From Nanobdellati archaeon (GTDB taxonomy: Archaea > Nanobdellota > Nanobdellia > UBA10117): a DNA stretch of 37,654 nucleotides. The notes beneath the pieces are model-generated. The model worked only from the letters and a program-made list of their open reading frames with translations, had not been told where the DNA came from and did no database searches. The translations under genes were made by a program, and so were the position numbers. How positions within the stretch are numbered: the stretch's first letter is position 1; the number at the start of each line of letters is the position of its first letter. The stretch spans positions 1 to 37,654 of the forward strand of contig JACQKZ010000009.1 of the NCBI GenBank assembly GCA_016204275.1, written 5' to 3'. Of this stretch, positions 9,631 to 19,182 are shown piece by piece.

Positions 9631-10344
9631 ATGTCTGCGCTAAGCGAATTTAGAATTGAAGATGTTCTCAATGAGATAAGGGTAAAGGGCTCGAGCTTGG
9701 GTTTATCTGGCAAGGTAATTTCTGAGTCAGAAAGCGTTTGCATGCGTGCCGTGGAAAAAAAATCACGGCCGTATGATTTGCAGGCTTTTGTTGCGGCTTG
9801 TATCACTGCGGCCTGCAAGGTAAATCGGGTTGCTATGACTCCGTATTTAATTGTCAGGCAGCCCAACGCATATCTGCGGCTGGTCAACGGCATGGTTACT
9901 TCGCTAAAAAATTCGCTTAACTTGGATACTGAAGAACTGCCGCCACAGGATTACCTTCCAAAATTTTTTGCGGAAGTCGAATTTTCTTCTGGCCATCATC
10001 TTAGTAAAGAATTTCGGGTACGGGCTTTTGAAATTCTTGAGCAGGCCTGCGAGAAAAAGCCCGAACTTCTCACTACGAAATGGCCGGATACCTACGCTGC
10101 TGGCGCAATTTATGCTGTTATAATTGAATACAAGCTGCCCATTAGCCAGGAACATATCTGGAGCGCGCTAGGCGTTGATACGCGTGTCCTTTCCAAAAAG
10201 TATAGAGAGCTGGCAGACTTGCTGGCAATAAAACTAAACCCGCTTGACAAGCCTAAGGGCAGGCCTGCAGTAACTATCACTGAAAGCAGGAGTGAAATTG
10301 CGCGCAAGAATCAAATGATGGAACTAAAAGAACAAGGGCAGTAA
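9631..10344 (+). CDS. TFB-like (TFIIB cyclin-fold) protein without N-terminal zinc ribbon
   Basis: Two cyclin-like repeats (AFVAACITAACKVNRVAMTPYLI; TYAAGAIYAVIIEYKLPISQEHIWSALGVDTRVLSKKYREL); no CxxC ribbon. Confidence 0.65.
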   Translation: MSALSEFRIEDVLNEIRVKGSSLGLSGKVISESESVCMRAVEKKSRPYDLQAFVAACITAACKVNRVAMTPYLIVRQPNAYLRLVNGMVTSLKNSLNLDTEELPPQDYLPKFFAEVEFSSGHHLSKEFRVRAFEILEQACEKKPELLTTKWPDTYAAGAIYAVIIEYKLPISQEHIWSALGVDTRVLSKKYRELADLLAIKLNPLDKPKGRPAVTITESRSEIARKNQMMELKEQGQ

Positions 10345-10352
10345 GGCTAGCG

Positions 10353-10850
10353 TTATCTGGACGATATGACAATAGTCCTGCGCTCTTTCTCTACATTTTC
10401 TTCTTCCGGATCGCTCTGGTATGTTCTCCTTGGCGGCAGGTAATTGCCTGATGCACTGGACGGTTTTTCCCTAATAATTGGCGCGGGCATGCCAAGCCTT
10501 GTCAGTGTTGCGGTGTACGGATGATTGCCATCTCTCTTCAGCCTATCACTAACTTCCAAAAGCGCTGGCTTGACCTGTCTTTTTCCGCCAATCACTGGAT
10601 GCATCTCAGTGTAACTGTTTGACAGCCTAACCCTGAAATTATCAACGAGTATTGCCTCTTTAACGTCAACCAGCCTTAACTCGAGATACGCGCCGGCAGG
10701 AACCTGAAACCGATGGGCTAGCTCTTCTTCCAGCCAGACTTGTGGCATGCCCAACGAAGAAGTGCCGCGCCAGTTAAATTTTTTCTCTGGAATGTTGTTC
10801 AGCTTCAGCATTAACAACGGCTGAACTTCAACGCTGTATTCTGGTTCCAT
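10353..10850 (-). CDS. Hypothetical protein
   Basis: 165 aa ORF. Confidence 0.55.
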   Translation of the reverse strand: MEPEYSVEVQPLLMLKLNNIPEKKFNWRGTSSLGMPQVWLEEELAHRFQVPAGAYLELRLVDVKEAILVDNFRVRLSNSYTEMHPVIGGKRQVKPALLEVSDRLKRDGNHPYTATLTRLGMPAPIIREKPSSASGNYLPPRRTYQSDPEEENVEKERRTIVISSR

Positions 10851-10895
10851 ATAAAAAACCTTGAGATAAGATTTTTAAGGCTTGCGGCAGTTTAT

Positions 10896-11573
10896 CTACA
10901 AACCATACCTTTGTTTTACATCTGCTGCTTCTGTCCTAAGTTCGTCTCGGGTTGCGTGAAGGGGCACAATTATGCCATTGCCCTGCACAAAACTTGCCTG
11001 CAATGGCGAAGTTTCTACGCGATGGAAATCTTTTGTTACTACAAGAACATACGCGCAGTCTGTTATGTGAAAAAATTCCCTGATTGGTTTTAGCAAGTAA
11101 CTAATTCGCTCGGAACGCATTGCAAGTTTAACACTGCTCTTGTTCGGCGGCCGGCCATACTTGAACTCGTATGACTTCTCGCTGGCCTTTATTTCAAACA
11201 GGACTGGCAGGCCGTCAACTAATAAAAGTTCGTCTATGTCAGAGTAATCTGCGCTGCGCCTGTATCCCTTGCGGCTGATTACTTCGTCCTGAAATTTTGA
11301 CACAACTAGATTTTTCCCGACGCGGCGCTCAAAAATAAATTCTCTTGCGAATGCCCCTGGCGCTATCGTATCGAACTGCACCCTGCTGGCAAATTTGGCG
11401 CATATCTCTTCCAGATTTGCGCGTACCAATGCCTCAGCCCACTCGGAAACAAAATCTGTTGTGTTACCGCCGCGCGGCAATCTTTGATAGCATGCAAGCG
11501 TTCTTGCTTCATCTGGCGTTCTGCCGGCCAGCTCTTTTGTTATTTCCAACAACAGTGGATTTTGCGCCAACAT
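10896..11573 (-). CDS. Candidate PD-(D/E)XK-fold nuclease-like protein
   Basis: SDIDELLLVDGLPVLFEIKAS fits D-x(n)-E-x-K. Confidence 0.5.
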   Translation of the reverse strand: MLAQNPLLLEITKELAGRTPDEARTLACYQRLPRGGNTTDFVSEWAEALVRANLEEICAKFASRVQFDTIAPGAFAREFIFERRVGKNLVVSKFQDEVISRKGYRRSADYSDIDELLLVDGLPVLFEIKASEKSYEFKYGRPPNKSSVKLAMRSERISYLLKPIREFFHITDCAYVLVVTKDFHRVETSPLQASFVQGNGIIVPLHATRDELRTEAADVKQRYGL

Positions 11574-11574
11574 T

Positions 11575-12207
11575 TTACCGATAAGAAAAGTCGCTTGTTC
11601 CGCTTTCCCTGCTTGGCCTGCCTACCGGCTGGCCTGCTTCTGTGATTGCCTTTGCCGAAACGCCTTCGTGCAGCTTAATTGCGCGCCAGTCAAACGCGCC
11701 AAGTGTTACTAAATACCTTAGCCACAAAACGCTCTGGGCATAGTCTTCATATGATAAAACCTTTCCGCCCTCAACTGCTTTGTTGTGTCCATAGGACAAG
11801 TTTCCGATGTGGCCTGTGCCGTTGTTCAGCTGGTCGTAAAAAATTGAAAAGCCCATGCTATTTTCATCCTTAGCAAGCAATTTGTAAATTCCAAATATCT
11901 TTTTTTCTGCTTTAGTATTAAAAAGCGCGTAGTGCAGCAGCCTTAACTTTTTCTGAGCCTCCCAGATTGGCTCGACATATGCTTTTACTTCAGCACTCAT
12001 AATAGTATTACCTGGCACCCCTATATGGGCGCGATTAATATCCTTTGCGACGGCCTGCCAGTGTGCTAGCGTGCCTAGATTGTAATAAAGAAAATCTGCT
12101 ACGCCCACAAGTAACCCGAGCAGCTGCTCTGGCTTTGCATTCATGACTAAATCTTCAAGGCCTTTCGGATCTTCCGGAAGCTTACTAAAGACGCTTATTA
12201 GTTTCAT
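11575..12207 (-). CDS. Hypothetical protein
   Basis: 210 aa ORF. Confidence 0.55.
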   Translation of the reverse strand: MKLISVFSKLPEDPKGLEDLVMNAKPEQLLGLLVGVADFLYYNLGTLAHWQAVAKDINRAHIGVPGNTIMSAEVKAYVEPIWEAQKKLRLLHYALFNTKAEKKIFGIYKLLAKDENSMGFSIFYDQLNNGTGHIGNLSYGHNKAVEGGKVLSYEDYAQSVLWLRYLVTLGAFDWRAIKLHEGVSAKAITEAGQPVGRPSRESGTSDFSYR

Positions 12208-12289
12208 TTTACTGTCTCGCCCGGCTTAGGCTTTATAAATCTTTCCATAGGGAAAAGCTTTTAAACACGTAATATGGTAATATTTTAAC

Positions 12290-12700
12290 ATGACAGCTAA
12301 TAACCGCCACAAACTTACTCTAGAAGAAGTAACTAGCCTAGTACAAACTGCCGGCCTGCAGGATCTAACGGAAGCGGCATGGCCTGCATTTGAAGCAGGC
12401 GTTAAGGCACTTAGCAATCAAGTATTAGATTACTACTCTAAAACTGACGGTAATCTTGGGTACGTCAAGCCTTTGGCTATCAAAAAACTGTCGCGCATGA
12501 GTCCAGGTGAACCTTCTGGGCCATTTTTTATGCTTGAAGTTGGTTTGCCTTTGAGCTTAGAAGTTAGCTATTTTATGCATGCCATACCTAAAGAAGGCAG
12601 GCCAGTCAGATTTGCATTCCTTAAGGACGGCGAGCAACAGGTTGGCCTTTGCCTGCAATTAACTAATGGCAATTCTGAGGTTTTTGTGCTAAGAAAGTAA
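12290..12700 (+). CDS. Hypothetical protein
   Basis: 136 aa ORF with promoter-like gcttttaaacacg upstream. Confidence 0.55.
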   Translation: MTANNRHKLTLEEVTSLVQTAGLQDLTEAAWPAFEAGVKALSNQVLDYYSKTDGNLGYVKPLAIKKLSRMSPGEPSGPFFMLEVGLPLSLEVSYFMHAIPKEGRPVRFAFLKDGEQQVGLCLQLTNGNSEVFVLRK

Positions 12701-13039
12701 ACACAAGCAGAATAAGTTCCGCTGTGTCACGCCGAACTTCGGTCGGCGTTGGTTTTAAAAATCCCCGAACGCACGGAGTTCGGGTTATGAAACACCCCCC
12801 ACTATTTCCTGTGGAAGTCGGTTTTGTTTTTATTTGCGTTAGGGTTTGAAATGGCGTTTCAAAAATGGAAGAGTGTTTAAGGAACAACGTTCTCATGGTG
12901 AAAATCTATTTCAGAATAGAAACACTTATATATTTGTAGTGTGTCAGTTCTTTTCGAGGGGTGTGATGTCGGTTATTTATCGTTAATAGTTTATTGCTAG
13001 CTGTTGGCGATAAACTGCGACTACTGCATTCGATTTTAT

Positions 13040-13561
13040 ATGGATGGCGAGCGTTCTGTTCTGCTGGCAAACCTGTTTGACTCAAAGACCGTTGAGGTTC
13101 TAAAGCGATTGCTCCACAAGAAAGATGTGTTCTACCTAAGAGATGTGGCCCGCGAATCCTCTGTTTCACTTGCAACTACCTTTCGAATTGTGCAGAAACT
13201 GATGGCCCTTGGGCTCGTTAAAAAGGTCCAGCAGGATAAGTTTGTGTTCTACCACCTTGTGCGGGACACGCCAATTTTCAACGATGTCCACGCGCTTATC
13301 GTAGGCTCCGCACCCGATCCGGTAAGGTTATTCAAAGAGAAACTCCTTGAGCGGTTTAATAATTTTACTGTATACAAAGATAAAGACAAGAAATTATTTG
13401 TAGTTGGGGATGAAATCAAGAATGGCGAGCTTGACGAGCTGGCCAAGTCCATCCAAGACCAAACCGGCACAAAGATTAATTTTATGGTTCTGCAATCCCA
13501 AATGTTTGATAACATGAATAATATGGGCTTGATTAGCAAGGATAAGTTAAACACAGTTTAG
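13040..13561 (+). CDS. Winged-helix transcriptional regulator
   Basis: VEVLKRLLHKKDVFYLRDVARESSVSLATTFRIVQKLMALGLVKKVQQDKFVFY; ATG at 13040 preferred over the TTG at 13004. Confidence 0.7.
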   Translation: MDGERSVLLANLFDSKTVEVLKRLLHKKDVFYLRDVARESSVSLATTFRIVQKLMALGLVKKVQQDKFVFYHLVRDTPIFNDVHALIVGSAPDPVRLFKEKLLERFNNFTVYKDKDKKLFVVGDEIKNGELDELAKSIQDQTGTKINFMVLQSQMFDNMNNMGLISKDKLNTV

Positions 13562-13590
13562 CAACTGTTCTACTGGCAATTTAATTAAAC

Positions 13591-15777
13591 CTATGCGCTT
13601 GTTGGCGGCATCGAGCTTGTGAACGTCCATGCCTTCGTACCCACGTCAAACACTGGCCACGAACTTGGCAGCGGCGTTGCATCTACTGTCGTTTTGTCAG
13701 CTAACACATATTGACTGCCAGTCCAGACGTTCACCTTGCCTGCCGGAGTTGTCTCGTCAATGTACATTATGCTTTTCGGCGGCATCGTGCCTGGCCCGGT
13801 TCCGCTCCAGCCAGTTCCTGTCCAGACAACACCATATTGCGGCGGCTGCGAAGTTATCCACGCTGAGCCATCCCACCACGCCGTATAATATTTTACGGAA
13901 TCAGATGGTGGCAGGATTGTCGTGTCTGCTACCCATACCCATGCGCCATTTTTGAAAACTGACGTTTGTGACACTGATGGTGGCGGTGAAGGTGCAGCTG
14001 CAACACTTACAAACTTTATCATACTCGGATCTACTACAGTGTCGCGCCTGCTCTCAACTATCCAATTCGGGAAGCCGGCCAGCCATGCAATTTCCGGCTG
14101 TGCTGCCTGCCCATCCTCGTGCGGAATGCTTATTTTTACCAGAACGCCTGACGAGCCTGCTTTTACTCCATCCGCGCTAAACAAAAATATTGCCTGCCAG
14201 TCGGAGCTTAGTGCTGCTGTTTTAATTTTCACTGGCAAATCACCGGCAGATACTACTGCGGACGATGGCAGTGGCCCATCCGACTTAACCTTCAGCAAAA
14301 TCATGCTGGCAACGATATCTGAGGGCGCGTTATCAACGTGCAACTCATACATACCGTCTGACACCTTCACGAAACGCAGGTTGGCACCAACGTTGGCAGC
14401 ATAGTTTTCAAGAGAAATTATAAACTCATTGTTCGCTTCTTTATAATTTTCTATTTTATCTAAAGTAGACTCTTCCTTCCAGTTCGCCGGATTTACTTCT
14501 AATATGTGATCAGTTAAGTGCGCAACTTCCGCATCGCTCATTAACAAATTATTTTTTGCAAACTCAACTTCACCCTTTGGCAGCGCGCTTACCCCATTAG
14601 CGCGAATCTGATTTTGGAATTCCTGCAATTTCGCTTTTGTTAGTATGCCATTATGGCCGGTCTTTGCCATTAGAAGTTCTTGTTCGGTAAGTGCGCCGTT
14701 AATATCTTTAAGCGCGTCTGCAGTTTTCAGCGCATAAAATCTTGTCATTTTTGCCTGCGTTTGTGTCCACTCAACGTCCTTTGCCTGCTGGGCGCCCATA
14801 AAGCGCTCATTTGAGTGCACAAATGCATTCGCTGCGGCCATGTAATTGTCAATAGCTGCGGCATACATGTTGGCAAGATAATTACTTTCATCTGTTTCTG
14901 GCAGAGCCACATACTGCGGGACTTCCAGCTTTGCAATCTCTTTATAATTTGAATCTGGCGGATCGTGTGCAATTCTCTGGTTAGCGTCATCTAATTTGGC
15001 CTGCGTACTGGTCACTTCTAAATATGCTTTTGCAAAGAACAACCACGCCCAGCCTGTGTCAGCCAAGGCAGCCTCTTTTTGTTTTATAAATTCTTTTGCG
15101 TGGGCTCCCTTTAATTCATAATCTGGGCAGTAATGATTTGATTCTGGCCCGCTGGTCCGTTCGCACTTATCGCCCTGCTCTTTGTTTGCGCCGTCACGAT
15201 CATAGTCGTCATCATTTATTATTGGCCCACATAAACGCGTTCCAGGAACACAACCAAAATGGTTTCCAATTGGCTTTGTTACGACCTGTACGACTTGCTC
15301 GCCCTTGCACGAGTTAGTCGCATCATATGGGCAGGCATCTGACGCGTCCGGCGCACAATCCTCATCAGCATCTGCTGCTATTGAAAATGATGCCTCCAAA
15401 TTAACACCGTCGTTTGGGCTAAACCGATTTACTGGTATTATTATTTTGTAACTTCCGGGCGCTACTGGAGCACCATTTGAATTCTTTTGATTCCAACTCC
15501 ATGAAATTTTACTGCCCGCATCTACGTCAGTTATAGTAAAATCGCGAGCTGGCGAGTATACATTGTTATTTGCGGCATCCACCACATCCCACGGCCTGCC
15601 ATCTGCCAGCGTGATTGTAACTGAGTCCAGATTGCTTAACTCAAAATTTACCTGTGAGCTGATATTATTACAGCCAGTTATTGACATGCTTGTGACTACC
15701 GCTTCAACGGCAGGTGGTATCGCTGCTAAAAATAACATTGCAGTTAAACAGGCAACAAAAATTTTACTAATTTTCAT
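13591..15777 (-). CDS. Secreted multidomain surface protein
   Basis: Signal peptide; FlgD-like WNQKNSNGAPVAPGSYKIIIPV; Asp-rich DADEDCAPDASDACPYD (thrombospondin type 3-like); Trp-rich C-terminal repeats. Confidence 0.75.
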   Translation of the reverse strand: MKISKIFVACLTAMLFLAAIPPAVEAVVTSMSITGCNNISSQVNFELSNLDSVTITLADGRPWDVVDAANNNVYSPARDFTITDVDAGSKISWSWNQKNSNGAPVAPGSYKIIIPVNRFSPNDGVNLEASFSIAADADEDCAPDASDACPYDATNSCKGEQVVQVVTKPIGNHFGCVPGTRLCGPIINDDDYDRDGANKEQGDKCERTSGPESNHYCPDYELKGAHAKEFIKQKEAALADTGWAWLFFAKAYLEVTSTQAKLDDANQRIAHDPPDSNYKEIAKLEVPQYVALPETDESNYLANMYAAAIDNYMAAANAFVHSNERFMGAQQAKDVEWTQTQAKMTRFYALKTADALKDINGALTEQELLMAKTGHNGILTKAKLQEFQNQIRANGVSALPKGEVEFAKNNLLMSDAEVAHLTDHILEVNPANWKEESTLDKIENYKEANNEFIISLENYAANVGANLRFVKVSDGMYELHVDNAPSDIVASMILLKVKSDGPLPSSAVVSAGDLPVKIKTAALSSDWQAIFLFSADGVKAGSSGVLVKISIPHEDGQAAQPEIAWLAGFPNWIVESRRDTVVDPSMIKFVSVAAAPSPPPSVSQTSVFKNGAWVWVADTTILPPSDSVKYYTAWWDGSAWITSQPPQYGVVWTGTGWSGTGPGTMPPKSIMYIDETTPAGKVNVWTGSQYVLADKTTVDATPLPSSWPVFDVGTKAWTFTSSMPPTSA

Positions 15778-15815
15778 ATTAATCGCATTTTTTTAGCAGC
15801 GAAAACCTTAAATAG

Positions 15816-16088
15816 TTGTCGATGCATATCGATTTTATGTACGCTACAAACCGCTTGACACAACTTGCTGATTATGTGCGGCAAAATCCAATCAAGGGCT
15901 GGGCTGTTGGGGGTGGGCTGGTGGGGTTTTTGATAGGCATAGGCACAGCCCCTACGAACCCAACGCCGTTGCCGCCAAGGTATCTTATACAGTACCTCAT
16001 AACTACACCATTAATATTGGCTGGAGCCGCTGCGCTTGCTATTTGGCTCACACAAGGTATTGAAGCGCGTTTCGTAAAACATGATTAA
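15816..16088 (+). CDS. Small membrane protein
   Basis: Two hydrophobic segments. Confidence 0.55.
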   Translation: MSMHIDFMYATNRLTQLADYVRQNPIKGWAVGGGLVGFLIGIGTAPTNPTPLPPRYLIQYLITTPLILAGAAALAIWLTQGIEARFVKHD

Positions 16089-16109
16089 ACGCGTGCACAA
16101 CACATTAAA

Positions 16110-16526
16110 ATGAAACCAACATATCTGCTGGGAATTTTAGCACTGGCACTGATAGTTACACTTCCATTGAGCGAAGCGATGATTCAATTGCCTGGCAAGC
16201 TCGGCGGTGCGGTAACTAAAACAATTCCGTTCAAATACATAAACTGGAATGGCGATGAATACACAATCTCACTTGCAGGAATTAATATTGCTGGAAAGAA
16301 TACTACTGCGACACTGCAATTTGACAGGTATGATAACAACGGCAATCTTTTGAAAGCTACTAAACTAAACCTTTTGATTGGGCAAGGCTACAGAATGTGT
16401 GCGCAGGTAAACAACAACGGGCAGAACATCTGCCCCGTTTTCCGGCTCCAGAAAATCCTGCCATCCCATTGCCTGCCTCGCACAAATAAATGTTCGGAAG
16501 ATGCTGTGATGATTTCTGTGGCCTGA
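16110..16526 (+). CDS. Secreted hypothetical protein
   Basis: Signal sequence MKPTYLLGILALALIVTLPLSEA. Confidence 0.6.
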   Translation: MKPTYLLGILALALIVTLPLSEAMIQLPGKLGGAVTKTIPFKYINWNGDEYTISLAGINIAGKNTTATLQFDRYDNNGNLLKATKLNLLIGQGYRMCAQVNNNGQNICPVFRLQKILPSHCLPRTNKCSEDAVMISVA

Positions 16527-17321
16527 TTAAAACCGCACTAATTTTTTTTCCGGCAGGCTGAAAGCTGCCCGATTGCCAGTGTAAACCGAGGCACTGCCAA
16601 CTGTTACGATGGATCTGCCGCTGCCTAAATCATAAACTGTATTAAATACTTCTGATTGATGGCCGCGAACTATTAATTCCAAATTATTTTGCTCCATAAA
16701 TTTTATAGCATCTTTATTGCTTATCTCATATATGCCGGGGCCGCGCATGCCAGATACTGTTTGCCCGCCAAATGCAAAGTCATTCCATACTATGTGATAG
16801 CCAACGCCAAGGCCTGCCAGATATTTTGTCCAGCCCTTGAAATCAAATTCTTTTTGGTTTGGTGTAATCGCGCCATGGATTGCGAGCAGCTTATGCCTTG
16901 CGTTATAGTATGCTATCGGGGCAGCAGAAAAAGCCCGCGTGTAATCTTCTTCGATAGCCAATGCTGCCTGCCAGCCTGCAAGCAGTTCTAATCTATGCCT
17001 AAAATCCCTTGGGCTAATGTCAGAATCAACATCATGGTTGCCTGCCAGCAGAACTACCTTCGGATTGGCCGCCAAGGCTGGCAAGGCACATACAACTTCC
17101 AAGTCCTGCTTGCCCCTATCCACATAATCGCCAACACAAACAATTTTATCGTAATTCTGCAATTGGCTGTTCAGATATTTTATTGTCTCAAAGTCGCCGT
17201 GAATGTCGCCGAAGATTAAAACTCTCTCCGCCGAATCTTCTACAACTGCAGGCTGCGGACTAAACGTTTGCATCAGCTGCCAACAGGCATTTGCCAGATC
17301 TGCGGGTTGCATGTATAACAA
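16527..17321 (-). CDS. PPP-family serine/threonine phosphatase-like metallophosphoesterase
   Basis: FGDIHGDFE, VGDYVDRGKQ, LAGNHD, RGHQSE motifs. Confidence 0.9.
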   Translation of the reverse strand: MLYMQPADLANACWQLMQTFSPQPAVVEDSAERVLIFGDIHGDFETIKYLNSQLQNYDKIVCVGDYVDRGKQDLEVVCALPALAANPKVVLLAGNHDVDSDISPRDFRHRLELLAGWQAALAIEEDYTRAFSAAPIAYYNARHKLLAIHGAITPNQKEFDFKGWTKYLAGLGVGYHIVWNDFAFGGQTVSGMRGPGIYEISNKDAIKFMEQNNLELIVRGHQSEVFNTVYDLGSGRSIVTVGSASVYTGNRAAFSLPEKKLVRF

Positions 17322-17363
17322 TATATAAAAAACCTTAAATAGCTTTTGCGGCGCTCTTAACAG

Positions 17364-17930
17364 ATGGTATCTGTACAGGATTTAGTCATAAAGGACTTAG
17401 GAGCAATGCTTCAGCAGGATCGTATGCTTCTTGACACAGTTGCAGGCCTGGCCAAGGGAACGCTCGGCGATTTCACATTGTTAGAAAAGGCAAAAAAAGC
17501 GCTGATTGCCATCGAGTTTGTGGATAAATATTTCAGTGAGCAGGATGGCCTTGACAAAGACCTTGAGGAGCTTGGCAGGGAGCTGCCGCAGGCCACATAC
17601 AGAATAAACTTGCTGCAATGTATTTTAAGATTTCAATTTAATTCTGAATTTTTCGGCGAGCTGGCAAATGTAATTTGCGAAAGAAAAAAACCCGAACAAA
17701 TTGCAAGCCAATACATGACGGGCTACAATGCAATTTTCTTTGACGTGCTTAAAATTCATGGCTGCAAACCAAATGTTATATTGCCGCGGCTTGCCTTCCT
17801 GCGGGCCAGCGAAAATTTGAGCGATGTTTTGAAAAGCCTGCCGGACAACACAGACAATCTGAAGGTTATTTCTGCGGCACTTGGCATGCACGCCATTATT
17901 TATAGAGATGCAATAATGGCTGATTCTTAA
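17364..17930 (+). CDS. Hypothetical protein
   Basis: 188 aa ORF with TATA-like ccttaaatag upstream. Confidence 0.6.
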   Translation: MVSVQDLVIKDLGAMLQQDRMLLDTVAGLAKGTLGDFTLLEKAKKALIAIEFVDKYFSEQDGLDKDLEELGRELPQATYRINLLQCILRFQFNSEFFGELANVICERKKPEQIASQYMTGYNAIFFDVLKIHGCKPNVILPRLAFLRASENLSDVLKSLPDNTDNLKVISAALGMHAIIYRDAIMADS

Positions 17931-17993
17931 TGTATTGCTTTTGTGTTACGGTGTATTCAAAGTTGGCACAAAATAATAAATGGCTGGAGTTGA

Positions 17994-18323
17994 TTACTCT
18001 TTATTCTTTAAATTATCAAATCTCCAAGAAAGAAGTACTAAAAAAATAGATATTATTGTTAGAAGTTTATATATTTCATACATCATAAGAATATTACCAT
18101 AGTCACCTAAACACCCCTGCCAACTATCCCACGCCCTCTCGTATTTATGGCTGTAAATGGTATTAATATTTGTATCAAATTTAAGTTCGGGTATTTCTTT
18201 TTCTATTTCTTCACAACTATTCCATTTTTCTTCTCTGAGTGCATGCCAATCCCAAACCTGATAGATAAGATATAATGTAAGCAAAATAAGAATTATTGTC
18301 AAAACTTTTTGTTTGAATTTCAT
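17994..18323 (-). CDS. Membrane protein in an AT-rich segment
   Basis: 109 aa, two TM segments flanking an external Cys-containing loop. Confidence 0.5.
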   Translation of the reverse strand: MKFKQKVLTIILILLTLYLIYQVWDWHALREEKWNSCEEIEKEIPELKFDTNINTIYSHKYERAWDSWQGCLGDYGNILMMYEIYKLLTIISIFLVLLSWRFDNLKNKE

Positions 18324-18502
18324 AATTTATTTAAAATTTTTCCATTTAAAAACTTATCTTCTATCACTTCGATAATATACTTAAAACTAAAGCCAAAAAT
18401 AACAAGATTATTTTTTTAAACTGCTGAAGGGTCTCAGCACGTACTAACTTAACAATACAGCGTTACAGAAAAACATAAATAGTGGTTGTATTGTATTTTT
18501 GC

Positions 18503-18886
18503 ATGCCTCAGGCTCAAAACGTCAAGTTCCATTTCAGGGCGATGACTAAGACTAGCCTGGATTTGCTTGTCCAAGGTGAAGGCGATCCAGATGCATTTGA
18601 GCGCAATCTTGCCAGGGTTATAGACGCACAGGGGTTTGTAAGGCATGACTGCCAGGTAGCTGTGTGGTACCAAGCGAATGGCAAATACCACGAGTTTTTG
18701 GCGATATCTATCAAAGGGCCAACAGCAGACCGATCTTATTACTACCCGTCACGGGAGATTGTCCTTGACTTAATACGCGCCAGACAGGAGTCTGCAAAAC
18801 TAAATTATGTTGTACAGCTTTCACATGGCTGGCTTGGCGATGGCGCGCTAAAAATGCCTGCTGGCCTGCAAGTAGCCAATTTTTAA
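18503..18886 (+). CDS. Hypothetical protein
   Basis: ORF 18482..18886, ATG at 18503. Confidence 0.55.
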   Translation: MPQAQNVKFHFRAMTKTSLDLLVQGEGDPDAFERNLARVIDAQGFVRHDCQVAVWYQANGKYHEFLAISIKGPTADRSYYYPSREIVLDLIRARQESAKLNYVVQLSHGWLGDGALKMPAGLQVANF

Positions 18887-19182
18887 TTTTTGGCAAGTAT
18901 ATCGAACTAAATATATTCTGCAAACTAAATATCCTAATCTCTATTTTGTAAGATATATTACTACACAGTAACGAATTTTAGTAAGTTATTTAAGCGCTTC
19001 GGTTTTATGCAGGCTGAAACAAAGATCCGTCTCGGGCGGGTTACACTTTTAGTTTTGACACTGCAAAAAGTCAATTCTAAAATTGGAACTTCGCAGTAAT
19101 GGAGAACCGTAACATATATTAAGTAGTGATGTTCAAACATGGTGGCCATTGAATGCCAGAAATTATTGTTTGGAGGTAGAAA

